From Agitococcus sp. (GTDB taxonomy: Bacteria; Pseudomonadota; Gammaproteobacteria; Pseudomonadales; Moraxellaceae): 64,000 bases of DNA. Below, piece by piece: positions 17,119 to 25,918 of the stretch; within the stretch, counting starts at the first letter, position 1; the number at the start of each line of letters is the position of its first letter. The position numbers and the translations under genes were made by a program. Location of the stretch: the NCBI GenBank assembly GCA_030646715.1, contig JAUSLJ010000020.1, forward strand, positions 1 to 64,000, written 5' to 3'. The notes under the pieces were generated by a model that worked only from the letters and a program-made list of their open reading frames with translations, had not been told where the DNA came from and searched no databases.

Positions 17119-17436
17119 ATGCACTCCCGTACCCCATCACTTTGGCGGCTGCTTTGCGTTATTGCGGGCCTACTCGCTTTTCTTTATGTAGGTCCGCGCT
17201 CTACACAGGAAGCCCTGCTACTGGGCATCGCCGCTTTGTTGGTGCGCTTAGTCGCTTACGGTAAAGAGAAGAGTTCCTTCCTTCCTGTTCTGGGGAGTTA
17301 CGGGAGTGGCTTACTCGTGGGGTGGGTCAGCGCGCTGTTAGCTTTTGCAAGCTGGCAGGGACCCTGCTTATGGCTCGTTCTGGGTATGGGGCTACTCACC
17401 GCCTATCGGGCAGCACGGGGCGCAGAGCAAGAATAG
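17119..17436 (+). CDS. Small integral membrane protein, 105 residues
   Basis: Three or four hydrophobic segments (about 10-27, 33-46, 58-78 and 82-97) with a positively charged loop (GKEKSS) and a charged tail. No family recognised. It follows the broken DsbG-like gene by 26 bases on the same strand. Confidence 0.5.
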   Translation: MHSRTPSLWRLLCVIAGLLAFLYVGPRSTQEALLLGIAALLVRLVAYGKEKSSFLPVLGSYGSGLLVGWVSALLAFASWQGPCLWLVLGMGLLTAYRAARGAEQE

Positions 17437-17529
17437 GCAAGCACTATTTTAAGGACTAGACACTATTAATATTTTCTAAAAGGGTAGTTGCTATATGTAG
17501 TAGGTCAACTAAATTAGAAAGAAATAAAA

Positions 17530-17805
17530 ATGTCTACAATCACAAGTTTTCGCAAATCATCTTTGGTTTCAAATGTCAATCGCGCTCAAGACTTCCCGGT
17601 CCTTAAGGCGTCAAGCATGGATGAAAAGTTCATTGAGTTCGTCACTGCCCAGGCCGTAAAACCCGCAGGCGCGAATTTAGTAAAATCCACTCTCGAGGCG
17701 CACCTCGATAAAGGAGAAAAGCTAGATAGTGTCTTATGGCAAATTTTGGCAATAGCCCGCGCAACATGCGCAAAACATCCCGAAATAGCGTCAGTATTTC
17801 ATTAA
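17530..17805 (+). CDS. Hypothetical protein, 91 residues
   Basis: Not recognised; a soluble, mostly helical small protein. It has a GAAATAAAAATG start context, an upstream TTGCTATATG promoter-like element at about 17488-17497, and its own terminator. Confidence 0.5.
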   Translation: MSTITSFRKSSLVSNVNRAQDFPVLKASSMDEKFIEFVTAQAVKPAGANLVKSTLEAHLDKGEKLDSVLWQILAIARATCAKHPEIASVFH

Positions 17806-17818
17806 AACCTGATTTTAA

Positions 17819-17854
17819 GCATCCCACCTACCTCGGTACTGGGATGTTTTCTTT
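17819..17854 (+). terminator. Rho-independent terminator
   Basis: CATCCCA and GGGATG pair around a loop and are followed by TTTTCTTTT. Confidence 0.65.
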
Positions 17855-17916
17855 TGCGCAATTATTTAGGGCGAAACGCGAAATTTAAAATAATTATGAA
17901 TACTGTGTGATTATTC

Positions 17917-17925
17917 TGTTATACT
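17917..17925 (+). promoter_or_regulatory. Extended -10 promoter of phosphatase gene
   Basis: TGT-TATACT is an extended -10 element 31 bases before the ATG at 17956. No convincing -35 is seen. Confidence 0.5.
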
Positions 17926-17955
17926 ATCTGTATTCATTTGCTACTTCGATTATAT

Positions 17956-18690
17956 ATGCCTACAACTGCTCTTGTGTACGCACCGGCCCTATTCGTCCTT
18001 TTGGTGCACTTAATATTGACCTTGCGAAGCGTAGGTAATGCCGAGCCTAAGCATGTCAGGGTGGCGCTTGCAGCAGGGGCCGCGTCGCTGGTGCTAATTT
18101 GCACAGCCCTCACCTATGACGATTCTGTCTTACATTGGCAGCGCGCCTACTTACTCTGGGCTGGATTCGCCTTCGGCTCCATCGCCTCCGCCTACTGTGG
18201 CCTCGGATTGGCGGTCTTTCGGCGCAAAGAGGGAAGGATGGACCCGTTCGCCCTATTTGCCCTGTTTCCTGCATTATGCAGTCTTTGGGTTTGGCATGCG
18301 TGGCGTCGCCAACAGTTCTCCCCTACCACCCATGTCCTGGGTAATGTCTACATTGGTGGATTTTTTTCCAAAGAGAAGCAGTGGACCGCCGTCTTGGACT
18401 TGACTAGCGAATATCCCGTTCCCTCTATCGATGTAACGCAAGCGGCCTATTTTAATATTCCTTGTTTAGACAACGTCGACGTTCCGGACTACGCACTAAG
18501 AGAAGGCGTTCGATTTATCGACAGCCATTGCAAAGCAGGCCCCGTGCTTGTCCATTGTGCCATTGGTCGGTTCCGTAGCGCTCGAATGGTCGTGAGCTGG
18601 CTGCAGCATAGTCATGGCTACTCGGAGAGGGAAGCATGGCAGTTGTTGAAACGGCTCCGCCCTCATGTCAACCCACCTATCAATATGTAA
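17956..18690 (+). CDS. Membrane-anchored dual-specificity phosphatase-like protein
   Basis: 244 residues: a membrane part (about 5-115, four hydrophobic segments) followed by a cysteine-phosphatase domain. The signature HCAIGRFRS (200-208) fits HCx5R with Cys201 and Arg207, and LDNVDVPD (171-178) can supply the general-acid Asp. The usual fold marker (VYIGGFFSKE ... AVLDLT) is also present. Substrates of related bacterial proteins include phosphoproteins and phospholipids; here the membrane link suggests a lipid or a membrane protein. The ATG is preferred to a TTG six codons earlier. Confidence 0.7.
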   Translation: MPTTALVYAPALFVLLVHLILTLRSVGNAEPKHVRVALAAGAASLVLICTALTYDDSVLHWQRAYLLWAGFAFGSIASAYCGLGLAVFRRKEGRMDPFALFALFPALCSLWVWHAWRRQQFSPTTHVLGNVYIGGFFSKEKQWTAVLDLTSEYPVPSIDVTQAAYFNIPCLDNVDVPDYALREGVRFIDSHCKAGPVLVHCAIGRFRSARMVVSWLQHSHGYSEREAWQLLKRLRPHVNPPINM

Positions 18691-18758
18691 GTTTTCTAAG
18701 TTGTCTCACTAGTAGTTTTCGCCGCAAGCTGCGGTACCATTTTAATAAGGAATATTCT

Positions 18759-19778
18759 ATGCTTAAATTTTATAAAAGTGCATTTATTGTCACTTTTCTG
18801 GCGTGCTGCGGCGGATTTTATTTAGGGGGGCTTGCGGGACTTTGGGCCGTGCTTATCTTGAGTGTTCTTGAGGTTTCCTTGTCGTTCGATAACGCGGTAG
18901 TCAACGCCAGTGTGCTGAAAACCTGGGGTCCACTATGGCGTAAACGCTTTTTAATGTGGGGAATGCCTATTGCAGTATTCGGAATGAGACTCGTTTTCCC
19001 GTTACTTATCGTGGGAGTAGTGGGGCACTTAAGCCCCTGGGGCGCCGTTGAGCTTGCCGTTCGGTCCCCTGCCGATTATTCAAAATTGCTTATTTCCGCC
19101 CATCCTCAAATAGCCGCTTTTGGTGGAACGTTTTTGATGATGGTGTTTTTAAAGTTTTTTTTAAATGAACAAAAGGAAGAGCATTGGTTGCATTGGATAG
19201 AGGTACCGCTCACTAAAATGGCGCGATTTACCGAAGTATTCGTGTTGAGCCTATTATTAATTTCCGCCAGTTTCATGCCTGCCTCTGAAAAATTTGTGTT
19301 TGTCGCTGCAGGTGTGATTGGGCTTATCGTCTTTTTGGTCGTGGAAACCATTGGAAGTTTAATGGAAGGAACGGATGCGACAAGTACGTCAACAAGTCGT
19401 GTTGTCAAAGAGGGAATAGGGGGATTACTATACCTCGAAGTTCTCGATGCTTCTTTTAGCTTTGATGGGGTCATTGGTGCTTTTGCGCTGTCTAGCGATA
19501 TTTTTATTATTGCATTGGGACTCGGGGTCGGTGCTATGTTCGTGCGTTCCATGACTTTAATGCTGTTAGAGAAGGGCACTATGGTTCAATTTAGATATTT
19601 AGAGCATGGCGCCTTTTGGGCGATTGGAGCCCTTGCTGCCATTATGTTTATAGGGACTCACGTTAAAGTGCCTGAGGCTGTAACGGGGCTGATAGGGGCG
19701 CTGGCCATTGGCGCGGCCATCTGGAGCTCAAGTCGCGCCAATAAGCTTGACGCGCGAACGCAGTCCCCAGTAGGCTGA
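18759..19778 (+). CDS. TerC-like integral membrane protein (DUF475)
   Basis: 339 residues with about nine transmembrane helices. Two acidic, metal-site-like repeats are characteristic: LEVSLSFDNAVVNASVL near residue 37 and LEVLDASFSFDGVIGAFAL near 230. Such proteins relate to TerC and have been linked to tellurite resistance or Mn2+ handling. There are no other ter genes here, so the role is open. AAGGA precedes the ATG; longer upstream reading overlaps the phosphatase gene and is not favoured. Confidence 0.85.
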   Translation: MLKFYKSAFIVTFLACCGGFYLGGLAGLWAVLILSVLEVSLSFDNAVVNASVLKTWGPLWRKRFLMWGMPIAVFGMRLVFPLLIVGVVGHLSPWGAVELAVRSPADYSKLLISAHPQIAAFGGTFLMMVFLKFFLNEQKEEHWLHWIEVPLTKMARFTEVFVLSLLLISASFMPASEKFVFVAAGVIGLIVFLVVETIGSLMEGTDATSTSTSRVVKEGIGGLLYLEVLDASFSFDGVIGAFALSSDIFIIALGLGVGAMFVRSMTLMLLEKGTMVQFRYLEHGAFWAIGALAAIMFIGTHVKVPEAVTGLIGALAIGAAIWSSSRANKLDARTQSPVG

Positions 19779-19810
19779 GCTAACGAGCGGCCGTAACCGT
19801 TTTCAACATA

Positions 19811-19839
19811 AAAAAACCCGAAATCTTCGGGTTTTTTTT
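19811..19839 (+). terminator. Rho-independent terminator
   Basis: AAAACCCGAA-atc-TTCGGGTTTT hairpin followed by T residues. Confidence 0.9.
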
Positions 19840-20015
19840 CGTTCCTACACTTAGTGCTTTGACCGAACATTGACAAAAATTGTGTGTATGACCTATACCG
19901 CAGAACTTGGCCACAAAGCGGGCTAAAAACCAATGCTATATATAAGGTATAAACAGACGGTAGTGCCGAAATTTAGGGCGCAAGCAGGGTCTGAATAACA
20001 GTTGCGTAAATCTGG

Positions 20016-20025
20016 TTGCTATACC
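20016..20025 (+). promoter_or_regulatory. Extended -10 promoter of the pilus locus
   Basis: TTGCTATACC (TGn-TATACC) lies 24 bases before the first pilus gene; the clearest extended -10 of the recurrent group. Confidence 0.5.
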
Positions 20026-20048
20026 TAACTCTCGGTAATCTATAAAAT

Positions 20049-20450
20049 ATGACTAAACTTTCCTTGTTTTTAGGCAGTGTCGCGTTAATAGGGCTCAATA
20101 CCCTAACAGCGACGGCTGCTCCGCCGGACTACTTACCGCTGGAACAATACGACGCTAGTCGCCTTGCTTCTGCCTCAGTGAAACCACCTGCTTCCGCCAT
20201 GTACGTTGCCTTAAAGGGAGCGTCTCTGCGCGCAACCCTCGAAAATTGGGCGCAAATTTCTGGCTGGCAAGAGGTTATCTGGAAACTGCCCCCTGACACC
20301 GATTTTACGTTGGGCGCCACAGGGCGCTATGAGGGGGACTTTGTCAGTGTGACTAAAGCCTTAGTCGCTTCTTTTGGTGAAGAAGCTAAATTACGCGTGC
20401 ACTTTCATGGTGCTAACAAAGTTGTATCAGTGGATGAGGATTTGGAATGA
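20049..20450 (+). CDS. pilL: PilL C-terminal / TcpQ-domain pilus protein
   Basis: 133 residues: a signal peptide (about 1-23) and one TcpQ-type domain (LKGASLRATLENWAQISGWQ ... DFTLGATGRYEGDF), as at the C terminus of PilL in R64-type pili. These periplasmic proteins help assemble the secretin. Only this domain is present, so it is shorter than R64 PilL. Its stop overlaps the pilN start (ATGA). Confidence 0.7.
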   Translation: MTKLSLFLGSVALIGLNTLTATAAPPDYLPLEQYDASRLASASVKPPASAMYVALKGASLRATLENWAQISGWQEVIWKLPPDTDFTLGATGRYEGDFVSVTKALVASFGEEAKLRVHFHGANKVVSVDEDLE

Positions 20451-22354
20451 AACGTCATTATTCCCATATTGCCCTAGCAATCGCGACGCTGGTTGCGCTC
20501 TCAGGATGCGTCAGCGTTGGCCAAGACAGCTCGTTAAAACGAGAAGTGAATGCCACGTCCACGCTACGCCAGACGGCACCTATCGTTTTGGTTAAGCAAC
20601 AACGCGTAGTCGAGACCCCAGGCGCGTACATCCCGCTAATTCCTCGCAAGGTATCAAATCAAGCCTGGCTAAAAGCGATACAAGTAAAATTAGTTCCTTC
20701 GGACAAGCAGCCACTAGCTTTATCTGAAGTAATGCGTATGCTTTCGCGTCAAGGGCTAAACATTACCTCAGAACTGCCTTTGGACCGTTATACATACACC
20801 GGGTATTCTTTAAACGAAGTCGACGCAGAGACAGCATTGCGAATGGTGCTGGGTTCTGTGGGGTTAGATTACAGCGTGGACCTAGAGCGAAGACTAGTGG
20901 TAGTTAAGCCCCTTAGCTCCCGTACTTGGTATCTCAACATTGGGAACAAAAAAACCACATACGAAGCTGACGGTAGCGCCGGTGGAGCACTGAATGCAAC
21001 AGCTTCGGCGTCCTCCAGTTCAGGTGGTCTAACGAGCACGGGCTTAGTCTCGTCATCAGGGTCGTCTCATGTATCTAGTTCCGATGATTTCTGGGCTAGC
21101 TTACGTACCGAGTTAGAGTCTCGGTTAACTATCATGCTGCCAGATGTGCAGAAAACCGCGTTAGCGGTTCCTGCAGTGCAAACAGCAGGATTGGCTCCTA
21201 TAGTAGGAGGGCCTTCATTTGTGTCTCCAGGTCAAGCAAGCGCTCCCCTGGCAAGCACAACTGTGCCCCCCACCCCTGGGACATTGGGCACCTACTTACC
21301 TCCGGTAACACTGCCCTCGGTTCAAGCGTATCCGGGTGCAAATGTGCAGGCCCCTGCTGATACGTCGGGTGGCTTATCGTTTTCGCCTAAAAAAGTAGGT
21401 GGATATGCGGTTAATCCTGAGACAGGGGCAGTTACGGTGCAAGCTCCGCATTGGATTATGCAGGAATTAGACAGCTATTTTGGTCGCGTACAGGAAATGT
21501 ACAATACCGATTTGCTGTTCCAGGGAGAACTCGTTCTGGTAACGACGGATTCTCAAAAGTCGGAAGGCTTAGACATTTCATCCTTCGCCAAATTTGCCAA
21601 GTCACGGTATGGCGTAGGCTATACTAATAATGGGCTAGGTGGGGTCACGCTCTCTACCCCTAAAGGGGGTCTTCCTATCATTGCAGCGGGGCCGGGTGCG
21701 CTTGCAGGACCATTACTAGGGGTTGCATCCGCGTTAGACGGCTTTGCGATTTTCAACGCGTATTTAACTAATATCGGGCACGTGACCACGTTACAGAAGC
21801 CGGTATTGGCGACCACCAGTGGAACCCCCGCAAATTTCAGAAAAACCATTACTAAATACTATAACACGGTCACACAAGAAGCCGTTGGCGTAGCGGGAGC
21901 AACGGGATTAGCCGCCCTCGGTACAAAAAATGTGTTAGTGCCACAAGAATACGGCACCATACTTAGAGTTAATCCTCGCTATGACGTGGCAACGGGGCTT
22001 ATTCGTGTGCAAATCGAATTACTGCAGACGACACAAACAGGAATACAGACCATACCGCAAGCGCTCACGGCAGGGAATACGGTAGAAACGCTCAATGCCG
22101 TAGTGCCTAATGTGTCAAAGCTGGTGTATTCAGGAGAAGCCCTATTACGTGATGGCGACTTGATTGTCATGGGGGGGCAAACAGAAGATACCTCTACCTC
22201 GACTCGGGACGGAATCACGGGATTGATGGACTCCTCGGTAGTGGGAGGGGTGTTTGGCACCGCCAAACAATCGACAGAGCGCAATATTTTCTACTTTGCT
22301 CTTCGTGTTACGGTGAACAAACGTGCCATGGCCAGTGCGTCAAGTTCTCGATAG
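20447..22354 (+). CDS. pilN: Type IVb pilus secretin PilN
   Basis: An outer-membrane secretin lipoprotein of 635 residues. The signal ends in LSGC (Cys21). An N-terminal STN-like domain (about 70-150, SEVMRMLSRQGLNI) is followed by a Ser/Gly/Pro-rich linker (about 185-310) and the secretin core (about 390-620), which includes TLQKPVLATTSGTPANF and the VPQEYGTILRVNPRYD segment. It forms the gated ring through which the pilus exits. It is translationally coupled to the upstream TcpQ gene, and a strong terminator follows. Confidence 0.88.
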   Translation: MKRHYSHIALAIATLVALSGCVSVGQDSSLKREVNATSTLRQTAPIVLVKQQRVVETPGAYIPLIPRKVSNQAWLKAIQVKLVPSDKQPLALSEVMRMLSRQGLNITSELPLDRYTYTGYSLNEVDAETALRMVLGSVGLDYSVDLERRLVVVKPLSSRTWYLNIGNKKTTYEADGSAGGALNATASASSSSGGLTSTGLVSSSGSSHVSSSDDFWASLRTELESRLTIMLPDVQKTALAVPAVQTAGLAPIVGGPSFVSPGQASAPLASTTVPPTPGTLGTYLPPVTLPSVQAYPGANVQAPADTSGGLSFSPKKVGGYAVNPETGAVTVQAPHWIMQELDSYFGRVQEMYNTDLLFQGELVLVTTDSQKSEGLDISSFAKFAKSRYGVGYTNNGLGGVTLSTPKGGLPIIAAGPGALAGPLLGVASALDGFAIFNAYLTNIGHVTTLQKPVLATTSGTPANFRKTITKYYNTVTQEAVGVAGATGLAALGTKNVLVPQEYGTILRVNPRYDVATGLIRVQIELLQTTQTGIQTIPQALTAGNTVETLNAVVPNVSKLVYSGEALLRDGDLIVMGGQTEDTSTSTRDGITGLMDSSVVGGVFGTAKQSTERNIFYFALRVTVNKRAMASASSSR

Positions 22355-22378
22355 AGAAAAATAATACTCCCAAAAAAA

Positions 22379-22408
22379 GGGCGCGTTACTTCGGTACGCG
22401 CCTTTTTT
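22379..22408 (+). terminator. Rho-independent terminator after pilN
   Basis: GGCGCGT and ACGCGCC form the stem, followed by TTTTTT. It may reduce read-through from pilLN into the pilin genes, as the major pilin has its own upstream region. Confidence 0.85.
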
Positions 22409-22503
22409 ATTCAACAGATAAAACTGTGTTCCCTATACGTAGATGCGTAGTCCACATAACGGAAGTCGCACTATCTATTTAACCTATCTCTTGGAGTATT
22501 TTT

Positions 22504-23145
22504 ATGAAGAATTTTCGCAATATTAGTCGCTTTCGCAATCTGACACAAAAGGGCTTTACCTTAATTGAGTTGGCTATCGTTGGACTGTTTCTGGGTATCT
22601 TGGCTGTTTTCGCTATCACTGCTTTTTCTGGCACAGCGACGAACACGACACGAGCTAACGGCATGTTTGAGGCCGCGCAAAAAATTGGTGACAACTGGGC
22701 CTTAGCTGCGCAGTCCTGTGCCATTCCAACTGACATCACTGTAACGAGCGTCGGCGGAGGAGCCGCTGCCACCGTCGCGGGTAGAAACTTATCGATGTTA
22801 GTGGGCACCGCAGGGCTGACAGGCACTACGTACACGCAATGTATCGCGTCTTCAGGCATCCGTCCATTGACAGGCATGACAACGGGTATCGCTGGCGCTG
22901 AAAGTATCCAAGGATTCGCCGTTACCTTGACAAGCACAACCACTGTTGCCGGACGCCCAGCTATCGCCGTTAACTTCGCGGCAGTGCCTGACTCCATGAT
23001 ACTCCCCCTGTATAACCACTACAGCTCGTTCACCGGTGCGACCACTGCAACAGCATTGGCAGCCAGTGATGCGGCCGACCCGACGATTCAATACGGCGTA
23101 GCTGCTGCAGGTGTTCGTACCCTGACTATCGTTCGTCCGCTGTAA
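22504..23145 (+). CDS. pilS: Major type IVb prepilin PilS
   Basis: 213 residues with a textbook prepilin leader: QKG17-FTLIEL with cleavage after Gly17, Glu at +5, and a hydrophobic helix to about residue 45. The globular part has two Cys (CAIP and CIAS) that can form a loop disulfide. Length and Gly/Thr/Ala-rich composition match PilS of R64-type thin pili. TTGGAG (with TTTTT spacing) precedes the ATG. An upstream CCTATACG element and an extra CTATCT element lie at about 22433-22474. Confidence 0.88.
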   Translation: MKNFRNISRFRNLTQKGFTLIELAIVGLFLGILAVFAITAFSGTATNTTRANGMFEAAQKIGDNWALAAQSCAIPTDITVTSVGGGAAATVAGRNLSMLVGTAGLTGTTYTQCIASSGIRPLTGMTTGIAGAESIQGFAVTLTSTTTVAGRPAIAVNFAAVPDSMILPLYNHYSSFTGATTATALAASDAADPTIQYGVAAAGVRTLTIVRPL

Positions 23146-23175
23146 TTCACCTCTGAATGTAATCGGAACCTAGCC

Positions 23176-24015
23176 ATGCCTGCATTAGTAATAAGCATTT
23201 TCTTCATGCTTGTTGCAGGCTTGGCTAGCGTAGTAACGACAGCAATGTCAACTGCGAGCAACAACCGTCTGGCGAGACAAAAACTTGCCCAGGCGGTTGT
23301 TGCTCGAGAACTTCAGCAATATGTCAAAGAGCAGGGGGCATACCCAACGTCTCTCTCTGCCATGATGGCCGTGCCCGGCTATTTGCATTTAAAAAGTTAT
23401 GTCAGCACAACAAATGGCGGGTTCTATCGTGCCCCACGAGATGCAGTGGGATACGCGGTTTCTCCGGATATAGCAGGGCTGGCCTGGACATTCAGGCGCG
23501 CTACGGTCTTTACGTTAAAGGACCCCTCCGAAACCCTTGCACATTACTTAGGGTCCACTAGAAATGGATGTAACCCTGTAGCGGGAGGTGCCACGGACTT
23601 TGCTACTGCTTCATCCTGGTGTACCCCGCTCAATGAAAAGGGCATCAGCTGGGAACAGCAAGCGAGTACTGCGGGTTTAATGCAATCAGCTCAAAAAGCC
23701 CAAAACGCCACTTTAGACAAATTTACGAATGTCTACCGGGTTACTGCTAGCTTCCCCTCAAGCAGCACGCCTATTGCGCTCACTTCGCTAGTGACTCCGT
23801 ACTGGGGGGCAACGAGCACGACCGCCGCGGTATGCTCAGGCATTTTTGTGTGGCAAGGCGTGGCCCTCGGATGCTCCGACCTTTTTAACAGATTTGGGCA
23901 ACCTGTGATGTACCAACGAATATCGACCAAGCATATCGTGCTCACCAGTAATACCTCGCTTACTAACCAATTAGGCATTACCGCCACGATAACTGCGGAT
24001 GCCTCATTCCCTTAA
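23176..24015 (+). CDS. Minor pilin-like protein
   Basis: 279 residues beginning directly with a transmembrane helix (about 3-25) and no basic leader, GFTLIE motif or Glu+5, so it is not a classical prepilin. The next region (ARQKLAQAVVARELQQYVKEQG) is a pilin-like alpha1 continuation. The position between pilS and pilQ and the similar beta-rich C terminus suggest a minor pilin or PilV-like subunit. The assignment rests mainly on context. Confidence 0.55.
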   Translation: MPALVISIFFMLVAGLASVVTTAMSTASNNRLARQKLAQAVVARELQQYVKEQGAYPTSLSAMMAVPGYLHLKSYVSTTNGGFYRAPRDAVGYAVSPDIAGLAWTFRRATVFTLKDPSETLAHYLGSTRNGCNPVAGGATDFATASSWCTPLNEKGISWEQQASTAGLMQSAQKAQNATLDKFTNVYRVTASFPSSSTPIALTSLVTPYWGATSTTAAVCSGIFVWQGVALGCSDLFNRFGQPVMYQRISTKHIVLTSNTSLTNQLGITATITADASFP

Positions 24016-24029
24016 TTTTAGGATGCCTC

Positions 24030-25898
24030 ATGTCAGAACAAGTACGAACTGCCAGTAGTTATTTGGCACAATGGGGATTTCCCTCGAATAACCTAGAACC
24101 TTTGGTAACACATGCTCAGGCATGCGCGTCCTATGCTGAATACCGGGTGGGGGATATCGTTACGGCGTTGAACTTAGCCACCCGGGATGACATCGAAAAA
24201 ATAATTGGAGACAAACCCGCGAACGTACTGACACTAGAGTACCTTGCGGGAGAATTGCCGAATTTGCGCGAACAGTCTCTTCGAATCTTAGCTATCTCGC
24301 GGGGTTTGCCCTACCTAGATGTCATTGACGAAGGTTGGGTCACAGCGGGGAATGGCTTGTCGGCTTCAGGCAGAGCACGACTCGACACGCTCAATGCGGC
24401 GTATATCCTGACCGCAGATGGCACCCCTATGGTGGTCTTTTCTGATTTAAACAACTTACTATCTTTCTCACATATCGGTCGGCGGGACAGAGAGCAGGAC
24501 CCCGTACGGCTAAGTATCACAAAAGAGCCTCTGGTTGGTTTAGCACCGCCCCCTGTCGTAGCGCGTGCTGCGCGAGGGGACGGCACGATGGAACCGGCGA
24601 TGATGGTGAGCACCGCCGCACAGGATAATTTTTGGAGCCCGAGTTTAGCGAAGACAGAAGCCGAACGTATTTTTGGTCGCCTGGCAGATGAAGCGCTAAA
24701 TCGCAAAGCAACGGATATAGCGCTGACTCCTTTGCGGGATGGCACGATGCTCGTGCAACTACGTGTACTCGGGGACTTAACTTCGCCGGAACGTTATTCC
24801 TTGCTGGCTCCGGATATTACCAAAGAAATTACGAATTTTTTAATCAGTAGGTCTCGAGCAGGAGACGGAGGCCGGTTGCGAAAGCCGGCGGATGGCCAAA
24901 TTACTTACAAAAATTCATCCTTCGAATCGCAGATACGTTGTTCGTTTATTCCAACTGCACGACACGGCTTGGACTTTGATATGATTTCAGCGTCCTTGCG
25001 TTTTTTTGCGAAGACTACGCGACGTATCGATTTAGCGACACTTCAGCTCCCCCCCTTACTCATCAAGGAAGTACGGCAAACACTGATTCGAACCCAAGGC
25101 CTGATTCTGCTGGCGGGGCCAACCGGCTCGGGGAAGTCCACCACCATTGCGGGAGTAGTGGGGGAGCACATAAAAATGTTTGCGTTGACCAAAAAGCGTA
25201 TCTCGCTCGAAGAGCCAGTTGAACGGTATTTAGATGATATCGTCCAAGTTGAAGTCGACCATAACTTTGCAGAACTTATGCGGGCCTTATTAAGGCATGA
25301 CCCTGACTTAGTTTGGGTAGGTGAGATTCGAGACCCTTTTTCGGCAGGAGCTTGTGTGCGCGCCGCAACGTCGGGGCATATCGTCGTGGCCACGGTTCAT
25401 GCGAACGACTCTATTTTGGCCTTTAGGGCCGTAGCCAATTACCTGCGAAGCCAGTCTTCAGAGGAATCGGGTTCTGGCGCTACGCTTTTTGACTTGGCTG
25501 AGTCGCTCACCTTGTCAATTGGGCAGCGCTTGATTAAACAGCTATGCAAATGCAGTATCAAAACAAAAGTCACCGACGCCGACGTGGAGTCCTTAAAGCA
25601 ATATTATGTTGCGGAAGCACAAGAGCCTTTAATAGAGAAAGCAATGGCGGTGCTCGCGAACGGGGTCCATGTACCTAAGAAAGGGGGCTGCAAACTTTGC
25701 CACGGGACGGGATTTCAAGGCGAGATTCCTATCGTGGAGATGCTTCCTGCTACTCGTGCGGTTAAAAATATTTACTCCCAGTCCGAATCAGGCTTGGACT
25801 ACAGTGCGTTGTCTCTTCACCGAAAGCTAACCCTAGCGGAAAGTGCATTGGCGCTGGTATCGACGGGACAGGCCGAATTTTCGGCACTCTTCATTTAA
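24030..25898 (+). CDS. pilQ: Pilus assembly ATPase PilQ (GspE/PilB family)
   Basis: 622 residues. Walker A GPTGSGKST (363-371), an Asp-box region, Walker B HDPDLVWVGEIRD (about 430-442) and His-box HIVVATVHAND are all present. A tetracysteine pair (LCKC ... CKLC) near the C terminus matches the zinc finger of GspE-type ATPases. The N-terminal 200 residues are extra compared with R64 PilQ. The ATPase powers pilus extension from the cytoplasm. 14 bases follow the pilin-like gene. Confidence 0.9.
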   Translation: MSEQVRTASSYLAQWGFPSNNLEPLVTHAQACASYAEYRVGDIVTALNLATRDDIEKIIGDKPANVLTLEYLAGELPNLREQSLRILAISRGLPYLDVIDEGWVTAGNGLSASGRARLDTLNAAYILTADGTPMVVFSDLNNLLSFSHIGRRDREQDPVRLSITKEPLVGLAPPPVVARAARGDGTMEPAMMVSTAAQDNFWSPSLAKTEAERIFGRLADEALNRKATDIALTPLRDGTMLVQLRVLGDLTSPERYSLLAPDITKEITNFLISRSRAGDGGRLRKPADGQITYKNSSFESQIRCSFIPTARHGLDFDMISASLRFFAKTTRRIDLATLQLPPLLIKEVRQTLIRTQGLILLAGPTGSGKSTTIAGVVGEHIKMFALTKKRISLEEPVERYLDDIVQVEVDHNFAELMRALLRHDPDLVWVGEIRDPFSAGACVRAATSGHIVVATVHANDSILAFRAVANYLRSQSSEESGSGATLFDLAESLTLSIGQRLIKQLCKCSIKTKVTDADVESLKQYYVAEAQEPLIEKAMAVLANGVHVPKKGGCKLCHGTGFQGEIPIVEMLPATRAVKNIYSQSESGLDYSALSLHRKLTLAESALALVSTGQAEFSALFI

Positions 25899-25918
25899 GA
25901 TTGTTCGCTATATAGTCT

